Part shown: one piece after another, positions 1 through 10,049 of the stretch
Layout of the letters: each line of letters opens with the position of its first letter
Numbering within the stretch: position 1 is the first letter of the stretch
Assembly: GCF_014192395.1 (NCBI RefSeq)
Contig: NZ_JACHXW010000021.1
Span: 62,001-126,000, forward strand
DNA: 64,000 bases
Direction: 5' to 3'
From: Paenibacillus endophyticus
Lineage (GTDB): Bacteria; Bacillota; Bacilli; Paenibacillales; Paenibacillaceae
Notes under the pieces: generated by a model
What the model was told of the DNA's origin: nothing
Seen by the model: the letters and a program-made list of their open reading frames with translations, nothing else
The model's database searches: none
Program-made: the position numbers and the translations under genes

Positions 1-1203
<1,203 letters not shown>

Positions 1204-1289
1204 TAGGAAAAGAAGCACAGCCGGCGGTTCCGAGCTGCCGGTATTCCTTCCATTGCTGGCATTGAAATAGAAGTCGGAGGAGTGATATT

Positions 1290-3084
1290 TTGAGCAAAAC
1301 TTGGATTCGGTTGGGAACTGCGCTTCTGCTGGCAGGAAGTTTGCTATGGTTCCATAATGGATTGGACAACGTCGCGGCGGAAGATCAATCAAGCGCCTTT
1401 ACGATGAAATCGGATGTATCGACCGTTAAGGCAATTGAACAATTCCATGTCACGATAGAAGGATCAGGCTTAAGCGAAATGTATGCTTATGACGTTACGC
1501 TGGAATTGCCGCAAGGAATGACGTTGGTGGACGCGGAGGACCTGCTGCCTGGCGGTTTGTCCGTAGCTCCGGTTGTTAAAGGGAATACGATTCGGTACGG
1601 ATCGACGAAGTCGGGAAATGCCGACGGGGAAAACGGAACGCAAGCGTTAAGCCGTTTTAAGCTGAAATCCAGTACTTCCGGCAGCGCTTCTATTAAGCTG
1701 ATAAGCGTCAAAAGCATAAAAAAAACGACTACCGGATTAGTCAGTACCATTCACACGATTCAACAAACCGTTCAACTGACGATTACTGCGGGCAACAACG
1801 GAAACAACGGAAACAACGGAAACAACGGAAACAACGGAAACAACGGAAACAACGGAAACAACGGAAACAGCGGAAACAGCGGAAACAGCGGAAACAGCGG
1901 AAACAACGGCAACAGCGGCAACAGCGGCAACAGCGATTTCGGAACGACAATTGTTACGGAAGAGATGGGCGGCTCTCAGGTCCGCTCAGGTCGAATCGTC
2001 ATCCCTGCAGTGGATCGCGTTCAGGCTCCATTGGAGCTGCTCCAATCATGGAGTTCGCAAAATACTTCCGCCGTGATGGTTGTGGTCGTAGGTAAGGCTA
2101 CGTATTCCTTCCCGCTTAGTGAATTATCTTCGGCTGCATTACGCCATGCATTGGGAGAACAGGCAGACGAAGCTGTCCTCACGATCAACATAACTGAAGC
2201 AAATGAAGAACTGGTCAACAAGGCGGAGCAGGAGGCGGCTAAGCTCGGTACGACTCTGTTGATTAAGCCGATTGATTTTGAAGTCTTCGCAGAAACGCCG
2301 AATGGCGATAAAGTGCCATTAACGAAATTCGCAGGTTATGTGCCGCGAACTTTCGAGCTTGATTTCGACGTTGAGCCCGAAAATATGGTTGGCGTTTATT
2401 GGAATGAAGCGACAGGCGAGCTGTTGCCGGTGCCAACAGCGTTTCGCGTGGTAAACGGTAAGTACGTCGCCGAGCTGTACAGAAAAGGGAATAGCGCTTA
2501 CTCCTTAATAAGGCTGGACAAACACTTCACTGATCTTAACGGGCATTGGAGCCAGCCCTTGGTGGAGTCGATGGCCAACAAGCTCATCGTTAAAGGAACC
2601 CCGGACCAAAGGTTTGAACCGGACAAGGCGGTCACCAGGGCAGAGTTCGCAGCGATGTTAGTACGTGCTCTTTCTCTGGACGAGGCCGGAGCTAAAACTT
2701 CTTTTTACCGATATAAATGGACAATGGCATGAAACTGCCGTTCAAGCTGCTGCGGAAGCAGGTCTGGTCAACGGTTATCCGGACGGGACGTTTCGTCCGG
2801 ATGCCACGCTTAACAGACAGGAATTGGCAGTTATCTTGAAACGTGCGGCCCAATTGGCCGGACAGCCGTTCGCATCTTCCGAAGGCGGCGGAAACGGGCA
2901 TTCATTCGTGGATTTGGATGCAGCTGACGTATGGGCACGACAGGATATCGCGTCCGCCGCAGCGGCTGGCGTGATGGAAGGCGACAAGAAGAACGCCTTC
3001 CGACCGAAGGCGCAAACGACTAGGGCAGAAGCTGCGACCGTTCTGAAACGTATGTTGGCTTTTGCAGGAAAGTATAGTGGCTAA
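1290..3084 (+). pseudogene. SLH-anchored cohesin-like surface protein, frameshifted
   Basis: It starts at TTG 1290 behind GGAGGAG. The product has a signal peptide (about residues 1-30), a cohesin-like beta domain (about 35-165), a Gly-Asn-Asn/Ser linker, a beta-rich middle domain and SLH repeats. The first frame runs to 2732 and ends in non-SLH residues. A second frame (visible from 2665, stop at 3084) continues the SLH repeats, beginning FTDINGQWHE. Removing one T from the five-T run at 2702-2706 joins the frames as AKTS-FTDI and restores about three SLH domains of good length. This is either a true frameshift, a phase-variable homopolymer or a base-call error; I cannot tell which. If intact, the protein would bind secondary wall polymer through SLH and present the cohesin-like domain to dockerin partners such as the upstream gene. 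Confidence 0.8.
1791..1934 (+). repeat. 9-bp tandem repeat coding for a Gly-Asn-Asn/Ser linker
   Basis: Sixteen head-to-tail 9-bp units of the form GGmAACArC encode GNN (8 units), GNS (4), GNN (1) and GNS (3). They lie in frame between the cohesin-like domain and the middle domain of the SLH protein and form a flexible hydrophilic linker. The near-identity of the units makes copy-number variation likely. Confidence 0.95.
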
Positions 3085-3436
3085 CCAAAGATAAAGAACT
3101 CTAATCGGATGACAGTACGGGTCTCAGGCTATGGGGTCCGGACTGTCGTTTGTTGTTTCCCGTGAGTGGGGTTCCAACTTTTTCTTACCGCCGTTTCACT
3201 TTATCCCTATAAAAGCTGCCGCGCATCAACGAAAGGTTAGGCGCTTTTGCGGAAATTGAACGTTTTTTAAGAAAACCTGAAAGGAGTACCAGGTCGTGCA
3301 GTTCCGTATATTTCCGAAGGGCCGAACATGGCTTTATGATTGCAGTAATCCGAAACAAGACGGCTGAGTTGAAAATGAATTCATCAGACTTGTAAGGAGC
3401 ATAACGATCAATTAAAAAAAGGACGGTGTATTCACA
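3085..3436. other. Intergenic region with a hairpin and a transporter leader
   Basis: No convincing gene is visible. A hairpin at 3111-3147 (arms GACAGT/ACTGTC extended by CGG/CCG) followed by a T-rich stretch may end the SLH gene. The rest is probably the promoter and leader of the ABC operon. A 23-codon frame (GTG 3296 to TGA 3367) has an AGGAG site, but nothing else supports it. Confidence 0.4.
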
Positions 3437-4969
3437 GTGAACAGAAAAAAAAGGTTTAGTCTGCTCGGAGCCATTCTCATTGCTTCCATGCTTGCGGGAT
3501 GTTCCAACAATGGAGGTACCAATGTAACCGAGACGGGGACCAATACGCCTTCGGCTTCGCCTGAGAGCACGGAAACGGCCAGCGCACCAGATGTTACACT
3601 AAGGCTGCTGACCGATTTTAAGGATATTTATCCACCAAAGCCCGACTGGGCGGTATGGAAATGGGTGAAGGAAGAAACCAACATCACCATCGATCAAGAG
3701 ACGTGGACGGGACCGGAATCGCTGGCATTGTCGATCGCTTCGGGTGACATGCCCGACCTGTTCACCGTGTTCCCTGGCGATGCACAGAAATATGGTCCGC
3801 AAGGGGCGTTTCTCGATCTATCAGAACATATGGACAAGATGCCCAACGTTAAGAAATTCCTGGATTCCAAGCCAGAAGTGGCGCAGCGCATGACTTCGCC
3901 CAACGGAGAAATGTACCATCTGCTTAACGACGGATTGGGTGCAGGCAACCTGATGGTCTGGTTCTATCGGGACGACGTCTTTGCAAAGCATAATCTTCAA
4001 CCGCCAACAACATGGGATGAATTATACGAAACGTCCAAGAAACTGAAGGAGCTGTACCCGGATAGTTATCCGTTTACGTTCCGGCACGGCGTCGGAACCT
4101 TACCTGCTTTCGGCCCTCAGTTCGGCGTCTATCCGTACATGTATGAAGCTCCAGATACAGGAAAAATCAAGTATGGCGTAACCGACCCCGGCTTTAAGGT
4201 CATGGTCGAATATTTGAACAAGTTCTACAAAGAGAAGCTTATCCCGCAAGACTGGCTGTCCATGGATTATAAGGCTTGGACTCAGCAGGTCGCTACGGAT
4301 AAAACGTTTATGACGATTCAATATATCGGTCAGATCGAAATTATGAACAGCCAGCTTCAGAACGGTGCCCACTTGAAGTTTATGGCTCCACCGCTCGGAT
4401 ATGGCGACAAGGCATATATCCAAAAGGCAGATTATGAAAACTACGGCATCGCCGTATCCTCCAAAACGAAAAACCTGGATGCCACGTTGCGTTTTCTCGA
4501 CTTCATATATTCCGATAAAGGGAAGGATATCCTCAGCTGGGGCAAAGAAGGGGAGACGTATACGATCGAAGACGGCAAACGTAAATTTTTGCCGCAATAC
4601 AAAGAGCCGAATGACCTGCGGAAAGAGCTGGGCATTATGACCTCGACCGCGTATGGAGTTGCCGATTTCGAGGCCTCGCTGTCGCTAAGCAACGAAAACG
4701 AGCAGCATTCTTTTACGGAGGCGATGAAATATCAATTCCCGACAATGAACCTGACGCCCGTTCTGACGGACGAAGAGAGAAGCGGCATTACAGCTATCGA
4801 GGAACAACTCAACAAATATTATGAATCGTCCGTCGCGAAGTTTATTATTGGCGAAACTCCATTGTCGCAATGGGATGCGTTCCTCGATGAATTGAACAAG
4901 ATCGGCGCGCAGAAGATCATCGATACGTACCAGGTTGCGCTGGATCGTTTGAAAAACAACATCAAGTAA
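3437..4969 (+). CDS. Extracellular solute-binding lipoprotein of a sugar ABC importer
   Basis: 510 residues, starting at GTG 3437 after an AGGACGG site. The N-terminus is a lipoprotein signal: basic MNRKKR, hydrophobic core, lipobox LAGC at about residue 22, then a Ser/Thr/Asn-rich tether. The mature part has the family 1 solute-binding fold, with a long Trp-rich hinge region typical of the LplA group common in Paenibacillus. It would sit outside the membrane and deliver an oligosaccharide to the two permeases that follow. No ATPase gene is present; such systems usually share an MsmK-type ATPase encoded elsewhere. The substrate cannot be read from the sequence. Confidence 0.88.
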   Translation: MNRKKRFSLLGAILIASMLAGCSNNGGTNVTETGTNTPSASPESTETASAPDVTLRLLTDFKDIYPPKPDWAVWKWVKEETNITIDQETWTGPESLALSIASGDMPDLFTVFPGDAQKYGPQGAFLDLSEHMDKMPNVKKFLDSKPEVAQRMTSPNGEMYHLLNDGLGAGNLMVWFYRDDVFAKHNLQPPTTWDELYETSKKLKELYPDSYPFTFRHGVGTLPAFGPQFGVYPYMYEAPDTGKIKYGVTDPGFKVMVEYLNKFYKEKLIPQDWLSMDYKAWTQQVATDKTFMTIQYIGQIEIMNSQLQNGAHLKFMAPPLGYGDKAYIQKADYENYGIAVSSKTKNLDATLRFLDFIYSDKGKDILSWGKEGETYTIEDGKRKFLPQYKEPNDLRKELGIMTSTAYGVADFEASLSLSNENEQHSFTEAMKYQFPTMNLTPVLTDEERSGITAIEEQLNKYYESSVAKFIIGETPLSQWDAFLDELNKIGAQKIIDTYQVALDRLKNNIK

Positions 4970-4978
4970 TCAGAATTC

Positions 4979-5021
4979 GGCTAGGGCTTGATAACGGTTT
5001 TTATCTAGCCCTGTCTTTTTT
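4979..5021 (+). terminator. Intra-operon terminator/attenuator hairpin
   Basis: GGCTAG (4979) pairs with CTAGCC (5005-5010), with an inner GATAA/TTATC pairing and a T-rich run at 5015-5021. It lies between the binding-protein and permease genes. A leaky terminator here would make more binding protein than permease. Confidence 0.65.
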
Positions 5022-5042
5022 CTCAACGAAAGGGGTGCCGTA

Positions 5043-5954
5043 TTGAATTCGCCATCGATCCTCAAGCAACTGAAGCGGGACCGGGCTTTCATACTTATGT
5101 TCGCACCGGTCTTGTTATATTTCATTATGTTCAAGTATGTGCCCATGTTCGGTATCGTCATCTCCTTTATGGATTACAATCTGTTTAAAGGGTTAGGCGG
5201 AAGCGAATGGGTCGGACTCAAATATTATCAACAGTTTTTCGATAACCGAGATGCTCTCGTCATTATCAAAAACACTGTTCTGCTGGGGCTATACAAGCTC
5301 TTGTTCGGATTTCCCGCGCCGATCATTTTGGCTCTGCTCCTTAACGAGCTTCGCAACGCGGTATACAAACGACTTGTCCAGACGGTAAGCTACCTGCCGC
5401 ATTTCTTATCCAATGTGGTTGTCGCGAGCATGCTGCTCCTGCTCCTGTCTCCCAGCACTGGCTGGGTCAACCGTATCATCGAATGGTTTGGATTTCCGGC
5501 TATAAGCTTCCTGCAAGAAGCAGAGTGGTTCCGCACGATCTATGTCCTCTCGGAAATTTGGCAGCAGGTCGGCTGGGGCTCCATCCTGTATTTGGCGGCC
5601 ATTACGACAATCGATCCGCAATTGTACGAAGCGGCCCGTATGGACGGTGCGGGCAGATGGAAGCAGACCCTTCACGTGACATTGCCGGGAATTGCAGCCA
5701 CGATCGTTATCCTGCTGATCCTTCAAATCGGAGGCATGCTGGAAGTCGGCTTCGAGAAAGTGTTCCTGCTTTACAATCCCGCTACGTACGACACGGCGGA
5801 CGTTATCGCCACCTATGTATACCGCGTTGGCATTCTACAGGGCAGCTTCAGCTATGCAACGGCCATTGATTTGTTTATGGGCGTGATTGGCTTCCTGCTT
5901 GTCTACACGACCAACAAAATTAGCAGAAGATTAGGGGAGAATAGCTTATGGTAA
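5043..5954 (+). CDS. Sugar ABC importer permease (LplB-like)
   Basis: 303 residues, starting at TTG 5043 after GAAAGGGG. It has six predicted membrane helices and a type I importer EAA loop in the segment YEAARMDGAGRWKQTLHVTL (about residues 197-216), which contacts the ATPase. It is the first of two permeases and pairs with the gene that overlaps its 3' end by 7 bp. The family and the neighbouring binding protein point to an oligosaccharide substrate. Homology is with the LplB/YtcP-type permeases abundant in Paenibacillus. Confidence 0.9.
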   Translation: MNSPSILKQLKRDRAFILMFAPVLLYFIMFKYVPMFGIVISFMDYNLFKGLGGSEWVGLKYYQQFFDNRDALVIIKNTVLLGLYKLLFGFPAPIILALLLNELRNAVYKRLVQTVSYLPHFLSNVVVASMLLLLLSPSTGWVNRIIEWFGFPAISFLQEAEWFRTIYVLSEIWQQVGWGSILYLAAITTIDPQLYEAARMDGAGRWKQTLHVTLPGIAATIVILLILQIGGMLEVGFEKVFLLYNPATYDTADVIATYVYRVGILQGSFSYATAIDLFMGVIGFLLVYTTNKISRRLGENSLW

Positions 5955-6826
5955 AGAACAGGAGCGCATTATCCCTTCTCTTTGATTACGCGAACGTGCT
6001 GTTAATGGCGCTTATGATTTGCGCGATGTTGTTCCCCTTCTTGCACATGGCAGCCATTGCGCTTAGCGATCCGGAGCCGGTAATCGCGGGAGAAGTCACG
6101 CTATGGCCTAATGGACTGAACTTCGACGCATTCTCCGCCGTATTCAATGATAATCGGGTTCTGGTTGGTTATAAGAATACGCTTATTTATGTAGTATTAG
6201 GTACGACATGCTCACTTTTATTCAGCATTCTGGGCGCGTATCCGCTCTCGCGCCGGAATCTTGTATTCGGCAAAACGTTTATGATGCTTATCGTCTTCAC
6301 TATGTTATTTTCCGGCGGACTAATCCCTACCTATTTGGTTGTCCGCAGCTATGGACTGCTTGATACGATATGGGCTATGGTGATACCAGGCCTTGTTTCT
6401 CCCTATTATTTGATCATAATGCGAACCTTCTTCCAGGGAATCCCACGGGAGCTGGAAGAGTCCGGCAAGATTGACGGCCTGTCCGATTGGATGATCATGC
6501 TGCGCATCGTGCTTCCGCTTTCGAAGCCGGTATTGCTTACCATCGGGCTTTTCTATGCCGTGGGAATTTGGAGCAACTTCTTCTCGGCGCTCATCTACTT
6601 GCGGAACGAAGACTTGCACCCGCTGCAGGTCATGATTCGCAACATCGTGATGATCGGCCAAGTCGGCGACATGACCGTCAGCAACTCGGTCGGAGGCCGT
6701 ACCGTCGTGCTGGAGTCGCTCAAATACGCGGTCATCTTGGTTGGAACCCTACCGATTCTGATCGTTTATCCGTTTATTCAGAAACATTTTGTGCAAGGCG
6801 TCATGATTGGATCGGTAAAAGGGTAA
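5948..6826 (+). CDS. Sugar ABC importer permease (LplC/YtcP-like)
   Basis: 292 residues, starting at ATG 5948 inside the end of the previous gene, so translation is probably coupled. It has six predicted membrane segments. The EAA-type loop is the ELEESGKIDGLSDWMIML segment (about residues 167-184). It forms the membrane channel with the preceding permease and ends in the usual short tail VMIGSVKG. Confidence 0.9.
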   Translation: MVKNRSALSLLFDYANVLLMALMICAMLFPFLHMAAIALSDPEPVIAGEVTLWPNGLNFDAFSAVFNDNRVLVGYKNTLIYVVLGTTCSLLFSILGAYPLSRRNLVFGKTFMMLIVFTMLFSGGLIPTYLVVRSYGLLDTIWAMVIPGLVSPYYLIIMRTFFQGIPRELEESGKIDGLSDWMIMLRIVLPLSKPVLLTIGLFYAVGIWSNFFSALIYLRNEDLHPLQVMIRNIVMIGQVGDMTVSNSVGGRTVVLESLKYAVILVGTLPILIVYPFIQKHFVQGVMIGSVKG

Positions 6827-7211
6827 GTCCTTTCATACTGCCTGCAGAGAGCTTTTGAGGTTATATTGCAAGCTATAACGAAATGTAAACAGCAGTTCAG
6901 AGCTTATTCTGAGCTGCTGTGTTCGTTCATATAGGGTAAATTCCATTTTGCACGAAGTCTTCATAGGCCATATGCTTTTCTAGGTTCGTCTGTTAAGTTA
7001 ACGGACAGGATGGCTGAATTGTTTCGTGAACCTTTAAGCATATAAATTCACGAAAGCAGGAAAGCATAAGAAACATGTGGAATAAAATGGGTGTGACGGA
7101 TGTTCTAATGCTCTGCGACAACGTCAGAATGTAATAGCAAGCTGTAAAGGTGTGTTTAGTTTTATGTAATCGGATTGCTGAAAATTTGATGACAGTAAGG
7201 AGCTGGATACG
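6827..7211. other. Intergenic region after the sugar transporter
   Basis: A hairpin at 6890-6919 (CAGCAG/CTGCTG plus CAGA/CTGA) lies 64 bp after the permease stop and may end the operon, although its T run is weak. The rest becomes AT-rich toward the next gene and I see no gene in it. Confidence 0.4.
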
Positions 7212-7559
7212 ATGATAAAAGGATTTGGAGGAATATTTTGGAGAACAAACAATCTTGAAGCTATAAAAAAATGGTACAGTGAAGTGCTGAAGATTGAAAT
7301 AGAAAATTGGAACGGGACAGTGATAAAACCTCAAGTAGGAAATGAGACTATCTTTTCTTTCTTTACCGAGAATGACAGTTATTTTCCAACAGATCAACAA
7401 GTGATGTTAAATTTCCAAGTACATAATATAGACGAGTGTATTGATCATCTTGAACATATTGGTGTACCTCTTGCAAAGAAAAAAGAGATTAGTGAATTTG
7501 GGAAGTTTATTTGGATTGAAGATCCTGAAGGTCGACTGGTCGAGCTTTGGGAGAAATAA
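7212..7559 (+). CDS. VOC-family (glyoxalase/bleomycin resistance fold) protein
   Basis: 115 residues, one VOC domain of normal length. It starts at ATG 7212 behind AAGGAG with a 9-bp gap. The N-terminal FGGIFWRTNNLEAIKKWY and C-terminal FIWIEDPEGRLVELWE motifs are typical, with the final Glu in the usual metal-ligand position. Members are metal-dependent lyases, dioxygenases or drug-binding proteins, and the substrate cannot be inferred. The gene is clearly more AT-rich than its neighbours and stands alone, which suggests separate acquisition. Confidence 0.8.
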   Translation: MIKGFGGIFWRTNNLEAIKKWYSEVLKIEIENWNGTVIKPQVGNETIFSFFTENDSYFPTDQQVMLNFQVHNIDECIDHLEHIGVPLAKKKEISEFGKFIWIEDPEGRLVELWEK

Positions 7560-7701
7560 CGAGTTGGCTGAAAGTAGGAGGAGCCGTGTGTCAACACGAG
7601 CGACATCAGTTCATTGTGCGATGCCGATCCCTACGACTAGATGATGAGGGTTATTTTTTCAATGAGTTGATTTTGTCTCGCTGCGATTTAAACTCATAGT
7701 A

Positions 7702-7781
7702 GAGCGTCCTCCTGGTTGATGGAATTTTTAGCGCTATGACCCGTTGCGTACTTCCATCGTGCAGAGGCGCTCGTTTTTTTT
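7702..7781 (+). terminator. Large two-tier hairpin with T8 tail
   Basis: GAGCGTCCTC (7702-7711) pairs with GAGGCGCTC (7764-7772) with one bulge. Inside it GATGGAA (7718-7724) pairs with TTCCATC (7752-7758), leaving a loop of about 27 bases. Eight Ts follow at 7774-7781. It behaves as an intrinsic terminator, but the long two-part stem is unusual and it sits 140 bp after the VOC gene. The stretch from 7560 to 8132 otherwise holds only a doubtful small minus-strand frame. Confidence 0.55.
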
Positions 7782-7868
7782 GCAAGGCGAAAGAGGAGAT
7801 AAGGTAAAGATATTGGTTTTTTGTAGTAATTGATATAACATTAAATGCATATAAGGCCAGTGAAATTG

Positions 7869-8063
7869 TTATGACGCTAACGGACCAAAAACCTCCGGAT
7901 AATAATAGTTATTGAAATCTTCTCCAATATAAGGAGAAATCATGTTCACAAGCATATCTTGTAATCTAAGCTCTTCAGTGTTTTTAGTTGGTTTATATAA
8001 TGCAAATGTTGTTGTTGTTAGAACATGTTCGATTACCGAATTACATAAAATTAGAGATTTCAT
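7869..8063 (-). CDS. Doubtful small hypothetical protein
   Basis: A 64-codon frame starting at ATG 8063 with GGAG about 8 bp upstream. I recognise no family. It has neither a signal peptide nor membrane segments and looks soluble. It could be a decayed fragment, since the surrounding DNA is gene-poor. It is kept only because of the reasonable ribosome site. Confidence 0.25.
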   Translation of the reverse strand: MKSLILCNSVIEHVLTTTTFALYKPTKNTEELRLQDMLVNMISPYIGEDFNNYYYPEVFGPLAS

Positions 8064-8132
8064 GAATCATGCTCCAGCTCAAGCTAAGCGTGAAAGATCG
8101 GTTAAACAGCAGTGAACGGAGAGTGAGCAGCC

Positions 8133-8789
8133 TTGAAAATAAAGGTTATTATTGCCGATGATAATCCCTTTGTCCGAGAAGGCATGAGGATCATCCTGAC
8201 CACCTTCGATGAAATCGAGGTATTGGCATCGGTTCAGGATGGTCAAGAAGCCGTAGATTTCTGCAGGCAGAACGAAGTAGACGTGGCACTGCTTGATGTG
8301 CAAATGCCCAATATGAATGGCGTGGAGGCGACCAAGCTGATCGCTGAGCAGACAGGAACCAAAGCGCTAATCCTGACCACCTTTGATGACGAAGCATTTA
8401 TTCTAGATGCGATTAGCAGCGGAGCGAAGGGGTATCTGCTGAAGAATAACGATCCGGAGCGGATTCGGGATGCCATTATCACGATATATAATGGACATAA
8501 TGTGCTGCAGGATGCTGTGCTGGACAAGCTCAAATCTAGTTTGCTCGCGGATAAGGATAAAGATAAGAAGATGGACAGAGGCAGTAAGATCGATAGAAGT
8601 TTGTTCACCGATAGAGAATATGACATTATGTCCCTCATCGCGAAGGGACTTTCCAATCGCGAAATTTCGAAAAAGCTGTTCATCTCAGAAGGTACGATAG
8701 CCAACCATATTACTTCTATTTTAGGGAAAAAGAGTCTAACGCATCGTACACAAATCGCGATTTATTTTCTAACCGGGGAAGTGGACTAA
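8133..8789 (+). CDS. NarL/LuxR-type response regulator (LnrK/YfiK-like)
   Basis: 218 residues, starting at TTG 8133 after GGAGAG. The receiver domain (about 1-120) has the acidic pair ADD, phospho-acceptor Asp55 (ALLDVQMP) and a conserved Lys in KGYLLK. A linker leads to a LuxR-type helix-turn-helix (about 155-215, LTDRE/FTDRE entry, GLSNREISKKLFISEGTIANH). The kinase gene begins at the next base. The two precede an ATPase and two ABC-2 permeases, the content of the Bacillus subtilis lnrJKLMN (yfiJKLMN) linearmycin-resistance locus, so the likely role is to switch on that exporter in response to a membrane-active compound. Confidence 0.88.
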   Translation: MKIKVIIADDNPFVREGMRIILTTFDEIEVLASVQDGQEAVDFCRQNEVDVALLDVQMPNMNGVEATKLIAEQTGTKALILTTFDDEAFILDAISSGAKGYLLKNNDPERIRDAIITIYNGHNVLQDAVLDKLKSSLLADKDKDKKMDRGSKIDRSLFTDREYDIMSLIAKGLSNREISKKLFISEGTIANHITSILGKKSLTHRTQIAIYFLTGEVD

Positions 8790-9923
8790 ATGAGAGAGAG
8801 AGGTACCCCTGTAGAGATCTGGACCATGGGTATTAAAGCAGTCCTCTTAAGCTATGTAGCCATTCAATCTTACGAATCGGTGGATTTGATTTCAACATGG
8901 TATATGCTGTCGATCCTTATCTATTTATGTTTGAATATTTCCATTCATATTGTGAAAAAGGCTAGCAGCAAGTCGATCGTGCTGCTGCTAGCCATGCTGG
9001 CGATTGCAGTATCCTCCTCCTATATCCATCCGCTGTTTATGCTCCTGCTTCCTCTGAACATTTACGAGCTATTCGCTATCTATCTACGCAAACATGGACT
9101 GATTGTATTGCTTATGCTGGCTCCGCTCGTCTTGATATCTCAATATGCGCAATCAATCCTGGTTACATACGGACTCGTTGCGTTGCTTAGTTTCCTCTAT
9201 AACCTCTTGCTTCACACATACATAAGCAGAATGACTGACCTCAGAGCAGATTTAGAAAATAGGCATGAGCATATCCAGCAGTTGACTAAAAGTCTGAATG
9301 AGAATAAAGAATATATCAGACAATCTGATTATACGATTAAGCTGGAGGAGCGAAACCGACTGTCGCAGGAAATCCATGATAAGATCGGACACTCGATGAC
9401 GGGCGCATTGATCCAAATGGAAGCCTCGAAACGATTGTTCACTTCGAATCCGGACAAATCGGCTGAGCTGCTGCAGAATGCTATTCACATCTCCAAGGAC
9501 GGGATCGAGACGATTCGTCTTGTGCTTAAGAATATGAAGCCGCCGACAGAGCAGCTGGGGATAAATCGGATGAAGTTATTCATTGATGAATTCTCAGCGA
9601 AACAAACGGTGCGGACTTCTCTCACTCATGAAGGGAATGTCGACAGTATGACTCCGATCCAGTGGAAGGTCATTCAGGAGAACACCCAAGAAGCTTTGAC
9701 CAATGCCATGAAATATTCGAATGCTACCGTCGTTTCTATTCATATCCAAGTGCTGAGAACCTTGATCAAGGTCGAAGTATCGGACAACGGCCAGGGGGCG
9801 CAGAAGGTGATTAAGGGCCTTGGGATAATCGGAATGGAAGAACGGGCAGCAAGCGTAAATGGTACGATTATTGTCGATGGATCGAGAGGATTCAGTGTCA
9901 CAACGTTAATTCCTCACGGATAA
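8790..9923 (+). CDS. NarL-family sensor histidine kinase (LnrJ/YfiJ-like)
   Basis: 377 residues, starting directly after the regulator stop (TAA then ATG). About five membrane helices fill residues 10-150 with almost no extracellular domain, as in intramembrane-sensing kinases. A coiled coil follows, then HisKA_3 with phospho-acceptor His196 (SQEIHDKIGHSM) and an HATPase domain with the N box ENTQEALTNAMKYS and G box DNGQGA. It should phosphorylate the upstream regulator. In related systems the membrane part senses lipid-targeting antibiotics; that is inference here. Confidence 0.88.
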   Translation: MRERGTPVEIWTMGIKAVLLSYVAIQSYESVDLISTWYMLSILIYLCLNISIHIVKKASSKSIVLLLAMLAIAVSSSYIHPLFMLLLPLNIYELFAIYLRKHGLIVLLMLAPLVLISQYAQSILVTYGLVALLSFLYNLLLHTYISRMTDLRADLENRHEHIQQLTKSLNENKEYIRQSDYTIKLEERNRLSQEIHDKIGHSMTGALIQMEASKRLFTSNPDKSAELLQNAIHISKDGIETIRLVLKNMKPPTEQLGINRMKLFIDEFSAKQTVRTSLTHEGNVDSMTPIQWKVIQENTQEALTNAMKYSNATVVSIHIQVLRTLIKVEVSDNGQGAQKVIKGLGIIGMEERAASVNGTIIVDGSRGFSVTTLIPHG

Positions 9924-9965
9924 GATGAGATTTACGATCATGACATAGGAAGATTCTCAGGGGTA

Positions 9966-10005
9966 AAGGATGAACTTGTGCACTGTCACAGGGGCATCCT
10001 TTTTT
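9966..10005 (+). terminator. Terminator between kinase and ABC genes
   Basis: AAGGATG (9966-9972) pairs with CATCCTT (from 9995), with inner TGTG/CACA, followed by Ts. It separates the two-component genes from the transporter genes. It also argues against starting the ATPase gene at 9978, which lies inside the stem-loop. Confidence 0.75.
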
Positions 10006-10049
10006 ATTACAATTGCATTATTAGCAAGACGAAACGGGAGTGTGATGAA

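Noticed and set aside
1791-1934. CRISPR-like array
   Set aside because: The units are 9 bp, adjacent and in frame; no spacers.
3296-3367. 23-codon leader peptide before the sugar ABC operon
   Set aside because: It has an AGGAG site but no composition or context support; too short to defend.
6993-7400. Minus-strand 135-codon frame
   Set aside because: It is antisense to the VOC gene, has no good ribosome site and atypical composition.
7702-7781. T-box leader
   Set aside because: No T-box sequence TGGNACCGCG or aminoacyl-tRNA-type gene follows; only the terminator-like hairpin is present.
9978-10049. Longer N-terminus for the ABC ATPase (start 9978)
   Set aside because: It lies inside a terminator hairpin and has no ribosome site; GGGAGTG sits before ATG 10050 and the ABC fold begins there.
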